From Campylorhamphus procurvoides (Eukaryota > Chordata > Aves > Passeriformes > Dendrocolaptidae): a DNA stretch of 64,000 bases. Of the stretch, positions 1 to 13,416 are shown piece after piece; the stretch's first letter is position 1; each line of letters begins with the position of its first letter. Under the pieces are notes generated by a model. It was not told the DNA's origin and searched no databases. It saw only the letters and a program-made list of their open reading frames with translations. The DNA is taken from assembly GCA_013396655.1 (NCBI GenBank), contig WBMV01004760.1:1879910-1943909 (forward strand). Reading direction: 5' to 3'. The translations under genes were made by a program, and so were the position numbers.

Positions 1-3000
1 TTAGAAACATTAAGATGCCATCCCCACCAACTTACAAAGTGGGAGAAAAGGTATTCCCTTCTTTTTCACTGTTGGTCAGATATTTCAAAGTGTGAGAAAG
101 TTTGAATATATGGCAGGAGGTTTTGTGTTATCCCTTGCCTCAATTTCAACTACCCAGTTCATCTCAGTAGGCAGACACTTCTGAGGTGTGACACACAACC
201 AACTCACTGGGTATTGAAAGGGTATATTAAAATAGGAAGACTCAAATCACTCTTTTTCATTTTGTGATTGTTATCAATGATCTAAACTACTTCATGTGGA
301 TTGAAAATTAAAGAAACTCCATGAGGTTCAGTGAATTACTGTGATTGAAAAACAAGGGTTTAAAAATTTCCTAGCTGGATTGTGGTAGGGAGGTGCCGAT
401 TTCAGCACAGATGTGTGTCCTAATGCTCATTGTGGGTTTGTTCCTATTTTTGTTTGCTCTTCTGTGTGTCACCATTCTCATATGTACTTTTGATACTGCT
501 ATCATTTAAAATGCCCTTAATTGTGTTTTGGTTTTGATTGTATATTTGTGTACCTATGGCAAAACAAGATAATGAGAAGAAAAAAAAGCCTGTAGGAACA
601 GGAAGTTACAACAGCCCTGCTGTGCTTTCTTTTCCAGTGGGCTACACGCAAAGCTTATGGGGTTGCACTTGCAAAACTGGGCCATGCCAATGATCGAGTG
701 ATTGCCTTGGATGGGGACACAAAGAACTCCACCTTCTCAGAGCTGTTCAAGAAGGAACATCCCAGTCGCTACATCGAGTGCTACATTGCTGAGCAGAACA
801 TGGTAACTGCCCTCTGGCTTTAACCACTGACTGGTAGTGCCATTCAGTGAGTCCCCAGGGTGGGGTTCTAATACTTGCTTTTCAAATCAGTGTATGAGCT
901 AATTGCAGCAATAAACAATTCAGGAACTTTATTGTAATTTTTAAAGAGGTGACCTTTTAGTAAATACCAGTCCAAATAACACAGGTAAATCCATTCCCAC
1001 TTAGTAATGATAATTTTTGCCTGCTGGAGATAGCAAAACTATGTCTGTTGGACCAAAAGTGTAAGCCTTTGATCCAGGAAAAGAAAGAGGGCAATAATTC
1101 TTAAAACTTGGTGAATGACTGCTTGGAACAGATAAAGAAAAGAAGTTTCCAGTAAGAATCAACAATAACAGCTAGCAGCTGAAGCAAGGAGCACAGAAAA
1201 TGCAGGAGGCTAGATACTGGGAGAGTGAGTTGCCTCCTTTCCATGTTGGAAAAGGCAACAATCAGGACTGGACAGAGATTTTTAATCTGCTAAATTTTTA
1301 GGACAAGAAGTCCCCCAGACAACATCTCAGAAACAACTAAAAAATGAGGAACTCACTGTTCTTGCACACTCTCCCTCTTCCAGGTGAGCATTGCAGTTGG
1401 TTGTGCCACTCGTGACAGAACTGTTGCTTTTGCCAGCACCTTTGCCACCTTCTTCACGCGGGCGTTCGACCAGATCCGCATGGCCGCCATCTCCGAGAGC
1501 AACATCAACCTCTGCGGCTCCCACTGCGGCGTCTCCATCGGTGAGGGCTCCTCGCCTCGGGCAGCAGCAGCTCCCAGCCTTTTAGTGAGGGTGCTCTGGG
1601 GAGACAGTCGGGGCTGTAGCTGTGGTGCTGTGACATTGACAGGAGAAAGCCATGTTTGCAAATTCACTTTTGTGAGACACATTGTTGTATTTAGAAAGAA
1701 GGAGAAAGATTTGAAGCCATCATCTGCTTTTTTTTCTCTTTGGCCTGATGAAAATAGAACTTTCTCCCCCAAGCTTTTCTACTGCACCAGTAAAGACTGA
1801 TACAAAGGGACTGGACTGAAACTGAGGAGTTTAGATTCCTGTTCATCTTTGCAGTTGATGTCTTCTGTGGCAAGAATAGCTAAGTGCTTACTATTTTGTT
1901 TCTCAATCTCTAAAATGGGAAACTAATGATACTATTCTTGCACAGATGCTTTTGTCCATCAATCTCAAAAACTCCTCAAAGATCACTAGTTTGATCTGAT
2001 TTGATGAGTTTGTTTCAACTTATCTCAGTATTTTTTACTACTAGAACTATTGATGTGTTGATTTAAAAAACCCAAAATCTCTTAAGTACTGATGAAACAG
2101 GAACTGTGAAGGTATTATGTGATTCAGGAAATGAAATTATAGAAAGGTTTGGGTTGGAAGGGAGCTTGCAGGTGATCTCATTCCAACCCCTCTGCCATGG
2201 GCAGGGACACCTTCCACTCGACCCAGTTTCTCAAAGTCAGGCAGGACTTCCCCTTGGTGAGGCCATGCTGGTCTTTAATCACCTCCTGTGTTCTGTGTGC
2301 CTTAGCACAGCTTCTAGGAGGATCTGTCCCAGGATCTTCCCAGGCATGGGGTGGTAGTTGGTAGTTCCCAGGTCCTCTCTTTCTCTCTTTTCCGCTTTTT
2401 AAAACTGGGTGCAGCATTTCCCTTTCACCAGGGACTTCACCTGACTGCCATGACTTTTCAAATATCAGGGAGAGTGTCTTGGCAACTACACCAGCCAATT
2501 CCCTTGGGACTCTGGGATGCATCTCATGAGCTCCCATAGACTTAAGTATGTAGAGACCCCGCAGGTGGTCATGAACCTAATCTGTTTTGGTTTAATTCTA
2601 CCTGGCAATGAAGTGCCACACAGCTGCTTATGCAATCCTTGCCTCCACAGTGGGATGGGGAGGAGAATCGGAAAAAAACTTGTGGGGTTGAGATAAGAGT
2701 AAAATATAATATTACTATTAGTAATAATTGTAAATTAAAATATAACCCCCCCAAAAAACAAGCACATTACAATTGGTCACCACCCACTGAGCTCTGCCCA
2801 AGCCTGAGCTGTGATCAGCCCCTTCCAACCACCTCCCCCCAGTTCATGTGCTGAGCATGGTGTTCTGTGGTATGGAATATCCCTGTGGCCAGTTCAGGTT
2901 GGCTCCCCAGGCTATGCTCCATGCCAGCTTCTTGTCCACCTCCTCACTGGCAGAGCATGAGGACACTGATAAGTCCTTGACTTAAGGTAGACAGCACGCA

Positions 3001-6000
3001 GCAAATCCCAAAACATCAGTGGGTTACCAACATCCTAAATCCAAAACGCAGCACTGTACCATCTGCTAAAAAAAAAACAAAAAAAACCCAGAACTCTCTT
3101 CCAGCCAAACCCAGGACATATGTTACAGCTGGAGGGACTTTGCTCCCCCAGTCCCTGCCCTGCAGTGAAACCAGCACATCTCAGAGCAACAGGCTGAGAA
3201 CCCTCACCATCAGAACCTTGTCTGGCCTTGGCTTCCCATCATAACTCTTTGCAACACGTCAGATCACATTGTGGCTTGACTTTGGTTTGAGGGAGGGAGA
3301 GTGTTTTACTTTTTTTAACTGAAATGTGTAGACATCACCCATGAAAACAGGAACAGACTTGCATACCAGGAAGGAAAATGCAAGTAGACATTCATGCTTG
3401 AAAAACTAGTAGGTATTTATGGGGAAAATGAGAGGGAGGGAGAGCTGACAGGCAGGAAATTAAGGCTCTTTGCATACATCAGTTTTTCAGTTGATTTAAT
3501 AGTTTTGGCTGGCTGTATGGTTGGGACAAGGGTTTGGGGTTTTTTTTGTTTAAAACAAAGTAGTTAGTTTGACCTGTAATATTGGTAAAGATTTAAAGAT
3601 GCTTCATAAACACGTGTAGTGTCATCCAGAACCTCAAACCAGCTTTAAACTACTCTGCTGTATAGAATATGCTGTAGTAGTGGAGATTCTAAGTAGAGGG
3701 TGTCAGATTATGGCTTTTGTATGTCATTAAGAGAGGGATTCTTTCACAAGCCTCTTTCCTTGTTAAAATCAATCCTCCCACCTCATCATAGTCTAGTTCA
3801 ATCCAGTTTAAGACTTCTAGCAAGCAGCAAAGTGTGTTGGTGCAAAAGTCAATCAGTTTTGGTCCTTGCTCATTTAAGAAGAGAAAACTCCTTTGAGTTA
3901 CCCAAATTGTCTCCTAAAATTACACTTCCAGGTTTCAATTTTCAGCCCCTGGAATGTTCTGCTGGGAGCTGTGACTGTGAAGTGCATACTTGGATTTATA
4001 AAGTTGTTAGATTTACAAATCTCATTCAGGCCTCAACTTTGATTTTCCAAAAAAAAAAAAAAAAAGAATTTCAACTCAATGTTTTGCAACTTATATAAAG
4101 AGTTATAAAGAAAGTTACACAGAGAAACCCTTGAGCAGTTAGAAAATTCAATTTTAAATGTAAGGGTATGAATTAAACATACTTCCTGTTAGAACTTTGG
4201 GCCTGCATGGAATCCAAAATCTGCATGGAATTCAGAATCCAGTCTGGATCTGTGGTGATAATTGAAGTTTTGTGTATGCAGTTCTAGGTAGACCTGGGCT
4301 TCTGCTGCACTGAAATTTGAACTCATTAAATTTATGAGAAATAACTATCACAATGACCTTCTGAACTTGCACTAAGTTCCTTCCTAATAGCTGCTGATGG
4401 ATCAAAACATTAAATAAATTTTAAGGTCGTAAGAGAATAATGAAAAAAAAAAATCTCTATTTTCCAAACTTAACATGTAGGGAAAGAAATGATACTGTAC
4501 ATGTGTCAAAAATAGACATATCAGTTGTTTTGACAGTTTTGTATCCTGGAAACATACTTAATGTTTCATACTTAATATGAACATTTGATACTGTTCATAT
4601 TAAGTACTCACTTTTTAATTAAGCTTTAAATGTAGGTTTTGAGAGTTAAACTCTCTTGTGGTCTGTGGTACTCTAAAACCATGTAAACTGGTATTTTCAT
4701 AAAGACTTGGTGCCAAACAACTTAGTACTGGGCTGTAAATTTTGAGTATGAGCTGTGAGTGCTGATGTATTGGCACCACAGTAGCAAAAGCAGGACAAGC
4801 ACGAGTAACTCTTAACCTTGGATAAGATTCAGGTTCAGGTATGTGATAATTTTATTCTTCATAAGTTCTCTTTTCTTCTCTGTCTGCATTGTGTGGGTGC
4901 ATTTTAGGAAAGGAAAATGCCCACTGAGATCCCACTCATTCACACAGAGTGCACACAGATTTAGAAACTGTGATGAGAGGTTCCTCCCATGTCATGACTG
5001 AAAGCAGAGATGCTCTCTCTTCCTGGTTGGTGCTTACTTTCTTAGGAATGTGCAGTGGCAGAGTTCAATGCTTGATTTCTTTCACATGTTTAAAGTTCTT
5101 CAGAGTTTTGTGCTGCCCTTATGAAAATACTCTCCTCCTTCCTCGGGAACTCGTCCTTCTTGACTAACAGGTAGAGGGTGCATGTGGGAAGGCTCATGGC
5201 CCTGCAGCTGCCGGCTGGGACATGACTGCATTCAGAGCTCTTTGCATGGCTGGTTTGGAGCAGTGCCATTCCCAAAGCTCCGTTACATAAGGTCACTGGG
5301 GGCGGGGGGTGTTGTGGTGGTTGTTTCTTTAACCATGGAAAATCATGGCATCCAGCACGTGTTTGCCTAACAATTCTTTTCCACAGATCTGCAGTTTATG
5401 CCATGAGGCGCTTGAGTTGTTAAATTAACAACACAGATGCCCTACTGCTCCTTAAAAAACCTTTTTATGGTGTTGAAAAATACATACATACCCTTCATTT
5501 AATCTTGAAATGAGCCTAAGAATTTGAGAGTAGTTGTACCAATTGCACTCTCCATTTCTGATGGGACACATGCCATTCTCCTTTCACCTTTCCAGCAGTT
5601 TAAATCTGGAGGAACACTTTTTGACAAGTATTGATTTTCCTTGTGTAGTCTCAGTACATGTAAAGCTGAAGATGCTTAGATATCTTGTGAACCTCTTTCT
5701 GAATCTGTACCTTTCCTATTTGGTTGTGTTCTTTTTGTGTTGTTTTATTGTTAAACTTTATTTCCTATTTTTTGTTTTAATCCCAGGTCTCTTTCTTTTT
5801 AGTCTCTTTCTATCCTTATTTACTGTTTAGATGGTTCCAAGTTTAAGGAGAAGATGATTCTTTTCTCAAGCAGGTAGACTTGCATGTCGTGTGTGTGCCT
5901 GATTTTATACTTTTCTCTTTTTTGCCTTGTTTACATTGAACCTCTCTGCTGTATTGAGTGATTGTCAGAAATGTGCACTCACTCTTTAGTAACCCTGGTT

Positions 6001-9000
6001 TAACTCTTTCAGGTGAGGATGGGCCATCTCAGATGGGACTGGAGGATCTGTGCATGTTCCGGGCAATTCCCAACTCCACTGTGTTTTATCCCAGTGATGC
6101 TGTAGCCACTGAAAGAGCAGTAGAAATAGCTGCCAACACCAAGGTTTGCATCACAGTATTTCTGAGCCAGAGAATAATTCTGTCTTTTGTACCACTCTTG
6201 ATGCTTCTGCCATGTTCCTTGCACATCTCTACCCACATAAATTCTTTCAAAGGCTCCAGTGTGGCAGTGGGATATTTTCTTTGCAAGGAAAGGTTGCAGA
6301 CATTCTGTCCAGGCTAGTGCAGAATGAACAGTCTGGAATGCTGTGGGCCAGATTTGGGGAGATGTAAATGATTACATGGCAATTGCAGTTTGAAACTGTA
6401 TTGGCTCAGGATAAGGGTACATGTAACTCTCTTAGGTCTCCAGCAAACTTAAAAATGCACTCCTAGTACAATGTCTCAGGAGTCAAAATTGAGGCTGGAT
6501 GTGGAAAGATAAATTCATCTTGAGGATTTTGATCATCAGGTGCCTGTAGGTGAAAGCTCGGGAGTCAGGTGCTCTGTTAGCCTAAGGAGCCTACAGCTCC
6601 TGGAGGCACTGGGAGCTGGTGCCCACACAAGTTCCCAGTCCCACAGTCATCCTTTGCTCCCCTGTTGCCAGTGATGCATTGCAGTTAAATTGAACCGTAG
6701 CTGAAGACAGCTAAGACTTCCCATGTGGCTATGAGAGAATTTCTGACCTTGAGCTGCTTTGACAGCCATGGTCAAATGCCATCGTGGCATTGGGCTGGAT
6801 CATCTCTTGGTAGAGGAGCTTCTCTTGAGAAAGGAGCAAATAATCTGAAATTTTTCAATCTTGCTACTACAGCTTTTCAGTGAAGGAGTATGGAAATTTG
6901 GTGTGTAACAAATGTGAAAAATTATGAAGGGTGGGGAAAGGAGTGCGAGGGAGAGATAAAGTACAAGTTTGTTACTTCTGGAAGGGCATCTGAACATTAA
7001 GTGATGGAAAGCAGTTTTCCTTGCTTTCACCCCAGCTTTTCTTCTTTTGCTTTACAATTGATAAGAGTAAAATTTGCATATGTATGGCAAGGTTCTAAGA
7101 GTCTAATTAACTAGAGTAGGATTCTCCATTTCCACAAGAGAACAAAATAGAAATAGAGATCTTGGAATCAGAGAGAAAATTGTAAGTTATCAGTGAAAAG
7201 GAGGTGAAGTGTTTTGTAGTGTTGGAAGCAACCAGTTACCAAAAGAGGACTGATGGGAATTGGTGGGGCAGGGGGAGTTTACTCAGCAGAACCAGAGGTA
7301 ATATAGACGGGTGAACAGCCAAATAGAAAAAGTCGTTTTGCTGTATTTTTTCAATAGTGTTTAAAAACACCTTTCTGTTTGTGTAACTTCTTGCATGTTT
7401 ACTTCCAAAACAGGGCATTTGTTTCATCAGAACTAGTCGTCCTGAAAATCCTGTCATTTACAACAACAACGAGGACTTCCATATCGGACAGGCAAAGGTA
7501 AATATTGCACAGATAAACAGATTCAGAAAAAATATGCACCGTTCCTCTTGTAAAAACCCTTTTTCCTCTAAAACACTGCATTGCCAAAGATTTGATCTTT
7601 TTAATGAAGTCTCTTGAAACATAAAAACATCAGCAAGATTTGTTGTTAAAAATACATGGGCATGTTTTCTTGCAGGTGGTTTTGAAGAGTAAGGATGACC
7701 AAGTGACTGTGATCGGAGCAGGAGTCACCCTGCATGAGGCTCTGGCTGCAGCAGAGCAGCTGAGAAAAGGTGGGGCTTTTTTCCTTTTTGAGTATTTAAC
7801 ACAGACAAAAAAAAATCAATACCAGCCAGCCTAACTGCTCACCCTTTGTACTGGTAAATATTAATTACACTGTTCTAGACAGGTAGGCAGTCACCTGTTA
7901 GCTGATACATTACTGCATGTTACATATCTGCCAGTCTTGCTTAATGGAGTAGGTTTTAGTTGGCTTTGCAGCATTAATAGCAGTGAAAATTGCCAAACTG
8001 ATCAGATCAAGGTCTCCTTAGAATTGCTAATCTGTGTGATAGTGCCCTGGGCAGAGGCTTGGAGGCAGTGTGTGAGAAGCAGGAGTGGCTCATGGTGTGG
8101 GCGGGCCAGGAGCAGCACAAAGGGCTGCAAACAGGCTGGGGCCAGGGACCAAACCCAGGGACCAAAGCACAGCTTGTCACCCGTGTGTCTGGACAAGCCC
8201 CACAGGACACAGCCCCAGCTTGCTGCTGCCTCGGGCTTCTCTGAATGGATGGATCAGGCTCTGTAATAGCACGGGAGGAGGCACAGTTCTGTGGCAGTGC
8301 TCAAGTGCACTGACATCTCCCAGCCACGATAATCCTTCAGTGAAATAAGAGAAAGAATCCATGAAAACCCCATCTGTGAGTCAGGTGCCTGCGCCCAGGA
8401 AGAGATTACAAATAGCAGGATATAATGCAGTTAATGCTGCCTGTGGCTTATGGGGAGCTTTGTGTGCACTATCTGGGTAGACTGATACTTTGTTGTGACC
8501 TTGAGTCACCAGGCTCAGGACGTTTTGAAAATTGTATTTTCACAACCATTGTTATTTTACTGTATTTACTGAGCTTTGCAATGCCCTGCTGATCTTGAAG
8601 TGTGAGTAACCACCTCTGGAGAAATAATCCCTCAGTGCAGAGGCAGTGTCTAACACCCAAAATGCATTGGGCACTAAAGAGCCTTCAATCACAAAACTGA
8701 CAATAGGGCCTCTTCATGTGTAGGAGTTGACCCAGTGTTCAGCTAGCCAGGATCAGACAAAACCTCAGTAATTGCTATTCTTTATAAACAATTGCCATTT
8801 GTGTGCAGCTTTAACGAGCCATCTGGGCCTGCCTTACCAGGACAGGACAGATTCTGAGTTTGGTGCCAACCTTAAGGGTGACCCGAGCAGGGCTGAGGCA
8901 GTTCAGACAGACATACCTGAGAGGTGGCAGCCTGCAGTGAAGAAAGAACTCAGAATGCCTACAGACCAAAGAATCAGGAGGAAATTGTGCCTGGCTTGAC

Positions 9001-11312
9001 AGTAAAGTTTAAGGTAAAATAAAGGTCTGGGAAAAAAATTGCAATTGACAGTCTGAATAAGGAGGATTTTCTGATGGCTGGATTCTACTCTTACCTGGGG
9101 GAAGGCCAGTAGATGACTCTTGCTGATGGGCACTCCTAGTGACCTTGAGTCACTTATCCAAGGCTTTTCCATCTTGTCTGTGAATGAATGGCTATTACTA
9201 TGGATGTTACTATTCCGCAAGTTGCATGGAGAAGGAATGCATACAAAAATGAGGGTTGGTTGAGTTCTGTGGTAGACAAGCCATAGGTGGAGATACCTGG
9301 GAGTTGCTGTAGGCAGTTTTCATAATGGTCTAGAAGGTCCCAGGGATTGCCTGTGGCACTGGCATTGTCCTGCAAGCTCCAAATTCGTGTTGCAAATTAT
9401 TTCTTTCTATCTCTGCAGAAAAAATCTTCATCCGTGTGATTGATCTTTTCACTATAAAGCCCCTGGATAAGAAGACAATACTTGAAAATGCCAGAGCAAC
9501 CAAGGGCAGAATCATCACTGTTGAGGACCACTACCATGAAGGTGAGCAGGGTCTGGGAGGTCACAGCTCTCAGGGATTCTGACCCACCAGAGGAGCAGGG
9601 GACCTGATGCTCTTGTTCCTTTAAAACAAAAGAGACATTTCAGTATTTTTGGTCGCTTTTAGGATTATAAGGATTATAACACTGAGGGTTGAAAGTTTCC
9701 TAAGATGTCACGGGTTAAGCAAGGCTGCCTTTCTGGTTACCTCGGCCTTGTGTGCCCTTCTGTGTGTTTGGTCTGAGTGGAGTCTGGATTCATTTGTGCC
9801 CAGTGAAATTGTAAACTCTGCTGAGCTGCAGGGGCTCTGCACAGGAGTGTTCTCTGAATGGCTGCACAGCAGCTTCTCTGCAGGTGTGAAATTGCAAGAG
9901 AGACCATTGCTGTGCAGGCTTCTTAAGTATTCCATGTGTCCAAAAGATTGGGTTGCTTGAGCTCAGATGGTTTTGGCAGTTTCAGCAATCACTCTGGGAT
10001 AAATTCCTCCTTTCTTCTCTGCTATTGTAGATATCTGCTAATAGAAAGGAGTTGATATAATTATCATAATATTATCCTACTTTAATATGAGCATCACCTG
10101 AAGTGAGCTGGTTCTCCCATAAGTGCTAGATACACTATACTTTTGTCCCAGACTATAGGGATGGTGATAGATCACCGAACCTTATAATTTTCTAGCTCTG
10201 TGTTCAACTCTGGACAAATATTTTACTGCAGATTTTCAAGATGGTAAAACCATGACACTGTGAGGTGCTGAACAGGCTGTTTAAGCTGGCACACTGCTCT
10301 CTGGTGCAGGCAGGGAGGGCAGGGCAGCTGTATGAGCATCAGAACCACAAGTGCATTGCAGGCTCCATCAGGCTTATCTTTCCAGCTGCCCTGCAGAGGT
10401 GTCCCTGGCTGCAGGCTGTTTCACTGGTTAAATCCCGCCATGCCCAAGCTGTGGGAAGCCCTCTCATTCTGGATACACCCTGACTGAAGGGCAGCACCAA
10501 GGTGTCTCTCCCACCAGGTCTCAGAGCACATGTTTTTGACACAAGTCCTGTGCTTTCTTCTTCCCTAGTACTCTTGCTTCTAGTGTCTCTCCTGCCTCCA
10601 TGCAGTTCCCATTGCATCCTTTGTCCCTGTGACTGATAGTGACTCAGTCTGAGCCGAGCTCTGAGCAAAGGTTGTCAGTGTGTTACATAACCCAGAGAGG
10701 TGCCCAGTGGCACGTACAGGCACTGGGGAGAGATGGAGCTGAAATGCTGCTGAGATTGGTTGGAATTTCAGCATGTTAAGTACACTTGTAAAGACTCTTC
10801 AGTCTAAATGTATTTTTAAACCCATCCCTTGGTGGCTGATGCTGAGGTGCTGAGAGCTTGCTGACAATGCTGTGCCCTTGAGAGACAGGTGTGTCTGGCT
10901 GCCGATTGGTAAGGACTTCAGAAATGTCAGACTGCCTGTCCTCAGAGTGCCTTTGATGGAGGAAAGGTTTTCATTTCACACTTTGCCAACTCAGACACAA
11001 GTGATTGGGTGTTTTCATAAGCCTGGGCACCGAGGCTGTGACTTGCAGGGCCCTTTGCTCAGACACACAAACAGTCAGTGTGTTCCCTGCTCTGATCTAG
11101 GCCGTGTTTGCCCTCTCTCCCCAGGTGGCATCGGCGAAGCCGTGTGTGCCGCAGTCGTGGGCGAGCCCGGTGTCACCGTCAGCCGCCTGGCCGTGTCCCA
11201 CGTGCCCCGTAGTGGGAAGTCAGCAGAGCTCCTGAGGATGTTTGGCATTGACAAAGATGCCATCATGCAGGCTGTGAGGGCGGCCGTGTCCAAGTCCAGG
11301 AACGCTGAGTAG
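1..11312 (+). CDS. TKT: Transketolase, 3' half (partial at the left edge)
   Basis: Thiamine-diphosphate enzyme of the non-oxidative pentose phosphate pathway; cytosolic homodimer that moves two-carbon ketol units between sugar phosphates. Visible exons: 1-50 (partial), 638-802, 1384-1540, 6013-6143, 7414-7497, 7676-7769, 9419-9541, 11125-11312. All introns are GT-AG and the phases agree at every junction; the stop is TAG at 11310. The part seen matches roughly the last 300 of about 623 residues: the pyrimidine-binding domain from ATRKAYG through [17 protein letters not shown] (Glu equivalent to human E366, which contacts the cofactor aminopyrimidine), [15 protein letters not shown] and GSHCGVS, then the C-terminal domain from [13 protein letters not shown] to RSGKSAELL. 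It resembles TKT much more than TKTL1, for example [15 protein letters not shown] and IYNNNEDF. The N-terminal diphosphate-binding domain lies off the window. The tail SKSRNAE is slightly longer than the human one. Confidence 0.97.
2143..2545 (-). mobile_element. CR1 LINE fragment, internally deleted
   Basis: Read on the minus strand, 2537-2230 encodes a decayed CR1 reverse transcriptase segment, recognisable from [29 protein letters not shown] and [12 protein letters not shown]. It then jumps directly to the CR1 3' end (about 2230-2143), with the familiar CATGGCAGAGGGGTTGGAA and CTTCCAACCCAAACC stretches. The catalytic part of the reverse transcriptase is missing, so the copy is dead. It sits in the TKT intron between 1541 and 6012. 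Confidence 0.85.
4569..4606. repeat. Perfect inverted repeat, 15-bp arms, 8-base loop
   Basis: TACTTAATATGAACA (4569-4583) is followed by an 8-base spacer and its exact reverse complement TGTTCATATTAAGTA (4592-4606). It is AT-rich and lies within a TKT intron. No transposon terminal repeat or RNA gene is recognised around it. Confidence 0.8.
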
Positions 11313-11405
11313 TTTGAAGCATCTCGTGCTGTGTTAAGGAAGAGCTGAGTTCAGAGAGGTGCTGTCAGTTCAAGGCAGGCAAAGGTGCTTTATGTAGAGA
11401 GTTCT

Positions 11406-11411
11406 AATAAA
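11406..11411 (+). terminator. TKT polyadenylation signal
   Basis: AATAAA lies 94 bases after the TKT stop codon, so the 3' UTR is short (about 110-130 bases). It is the only AATAAA between the stop and the point where sequence of UTR character ends. Confidence 0.8.
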
Positions 11412-11431
11412 AATACCAGCTGAAAAAACCT

Positions 11432-12782
11432 CCTGGGGTTTCATCTCTTTTTTTCTCTGGGGGGTTTGGTGCTCTGGGGTAACAGCTGAATGTGTTCAGT
11501 CCCTCCTCTCTGTGTTATCCCCCAGCCATTTAAAACCAAAGACCAGGAGGAAGGACCTGAGGTGCTGGGAAAGTGGGGAAGCAAAGGGGAAGTGGCGGCC
11601 AGCAGAGCCCTGGAAATGAGCAGTGAGCCCTGGGCTCAGGGAGGATGTGCTGAATGGTAGTGCAGTGAGCACAAGTTCAGCAAGGAAGGTTGAAACTCTT
11701 CATAGAACTTGTATTTTTGAGTGCTTGGCCAGTGCAGCAACAAAGGTGATGCTGAGATGAACTAAAGAAGGATCTGGAAGAAGAGCAGGAGCTTCCCAGG
11801 TACCCGAGAAGATGCAGCTGAACATGTAAGTTGCTTTTTTTTGTATAGAATTGACTTTTCTCAGGTGAGCTGCTCCAAGTTGGCTGAGCTTTTCATCTTG
11901 CATGGTGGCATGTACTGGGTCATTCTTTTAAATGCTTTGATTATTTTTAAATGTTTTATCCTTAAATTTCTGTTTTAAAAAAAGTTAAAAATTCATTGTT
12001 GACTACAAAGTACCAAATTGGAAACAGTACTGAAATACGTTTCTCATCCTGACTATTCCACAGATTGGCTTTCAGAAAAATGATACACAGCAGAGAACAC
12101 TAAAAAAGCCCTTTTCATCAGAGCAGGGTGACTCTAGTTTTTAGTTCACCCAAAAGCCAGTTGCTGTTAACAGGTCTACACTGGTCTGAGCAAGACATTA
12201 TTTGCAGGCTAACACAAAATATACAGTATTTTAGGATGGCAGACTATTTCTACAAAGACATGTAAATAGTACCTGTAGATGAGAATTTAAGTATTAAGAA
12301 ATAACTGGCATTCATCCTTCTTGCACAATGTAGCCCCTGAGGTGCTGGGTGGGTGCTGTGCTGGGTTGGTGCAAGCCTGGGTGGAACTGTTGGTGTTTCT
12401 GGCAGTGCAGGTGGATCTGCAGGACCAAGTGATTGACACTGATGCTTAAGTACAACCAAAAAATAATCTTTCTAATTCTCTGAACAAGGCTTGAATTTTT
12501 TACTCTGAATCTCTGGGCTGTTTGGGTTAATAGTTTTCAGATTTACATTTTCTTACAATTCCATGTTTGATGGCTTTTTCTGTATGACTTGTTGCCTTTA
12601 TCATTCTATGTGTATGAAGATCTCACATTTTCACTAAAAACTTAAAGGTACCCCTTTTTGCTGCAGTCTGCCTGTGATTTCATTAGCCTTACATATATAA
12701 TGTGTAAGAAGTCCTTGTAAAATGAAAGGAATGTCGAAGTTCCACTTTATCCAAACATGGGGGGATGAGTCAAATCAAGCAC
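11432..12782. other. Convergent intergenic stretch, no gene seen
   Basis: Spacer between the 3' ends of TKT (plus) and TMEM40 (minus). Both strands are broken by stops, and the short open stretches carry no recognisable protein signature. No repeat family was recognised. Confidence 0.6.
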
Positions 12783-12788
12783 TTTATT
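12783..12788 (-). terminator. Probable TMEM40 polyadenylation signal
   Basis: AATAAA on the minus strand (TTTATT on plus), about 630 bases beyond the TMEM40 stop at 13417. It is the nearest canonical signal downstream of that stop. Confidence 0.55.
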
Positions 12789-13416
12789 TTTCCCCTGAGC
12801 AGAAGAGATGAAGTTTGCTGTTGTTAATAATCTCATTACTGCACCATTGTGTCACTGCATGTAACATCTCCCCAGCTCTCCCTGGGTGCAGTCCCTGCCC
12901 GCCCACTGCTCCCAGTTCTGCCACAGTTAATCTGCCTCAGCACTGCTGGGGCTCAGCTGGGAGAGCAGCACCACGGCTGCCTGCTCTGGGCAGCACGAGG
13001 GGGAGGAGGAGGTGGCTCTGGGCTTGCCAGGATTCCTACTGAATCCAGAGCCTAATCCAGAACCAGCACAGGACAATAGTGATCATTTTGTTGATTTTGA
13101 TACACCACAGACACAATAATGTGGTAGCAGGGGGAGGGAAGGGGAATGTGTTCATATTTAAGGGAATTAAGACAATCACAATCTAGATGTCGGTTTGTGT
13201 TTGAGCTCTGCTGAGCCAGGAACCACTTCAGAAGTAAGAGTGGGGCCCTGTACGCCAGTTTCAGGTTTGTTTTTGAGGGGAAGGAATGATGTCTTTCAGT
13301 GGTTTGACATTTCAGTATTTCACATTGGCTATTCAGTTTTCAGGTTCACCTCATAAAGCAGTTCTTTCAGCACTGAAAATTCAGACAGCAGGGTTTGTGG
13401 AACTCTCCTGCTCCTC

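Noticed and set aside
5534..5830. Leu/Phe-rich plus-strand open frame in a TKT intron
   Set aside because: Low-complexity T-rich intron sequence; no splice context and no family match.
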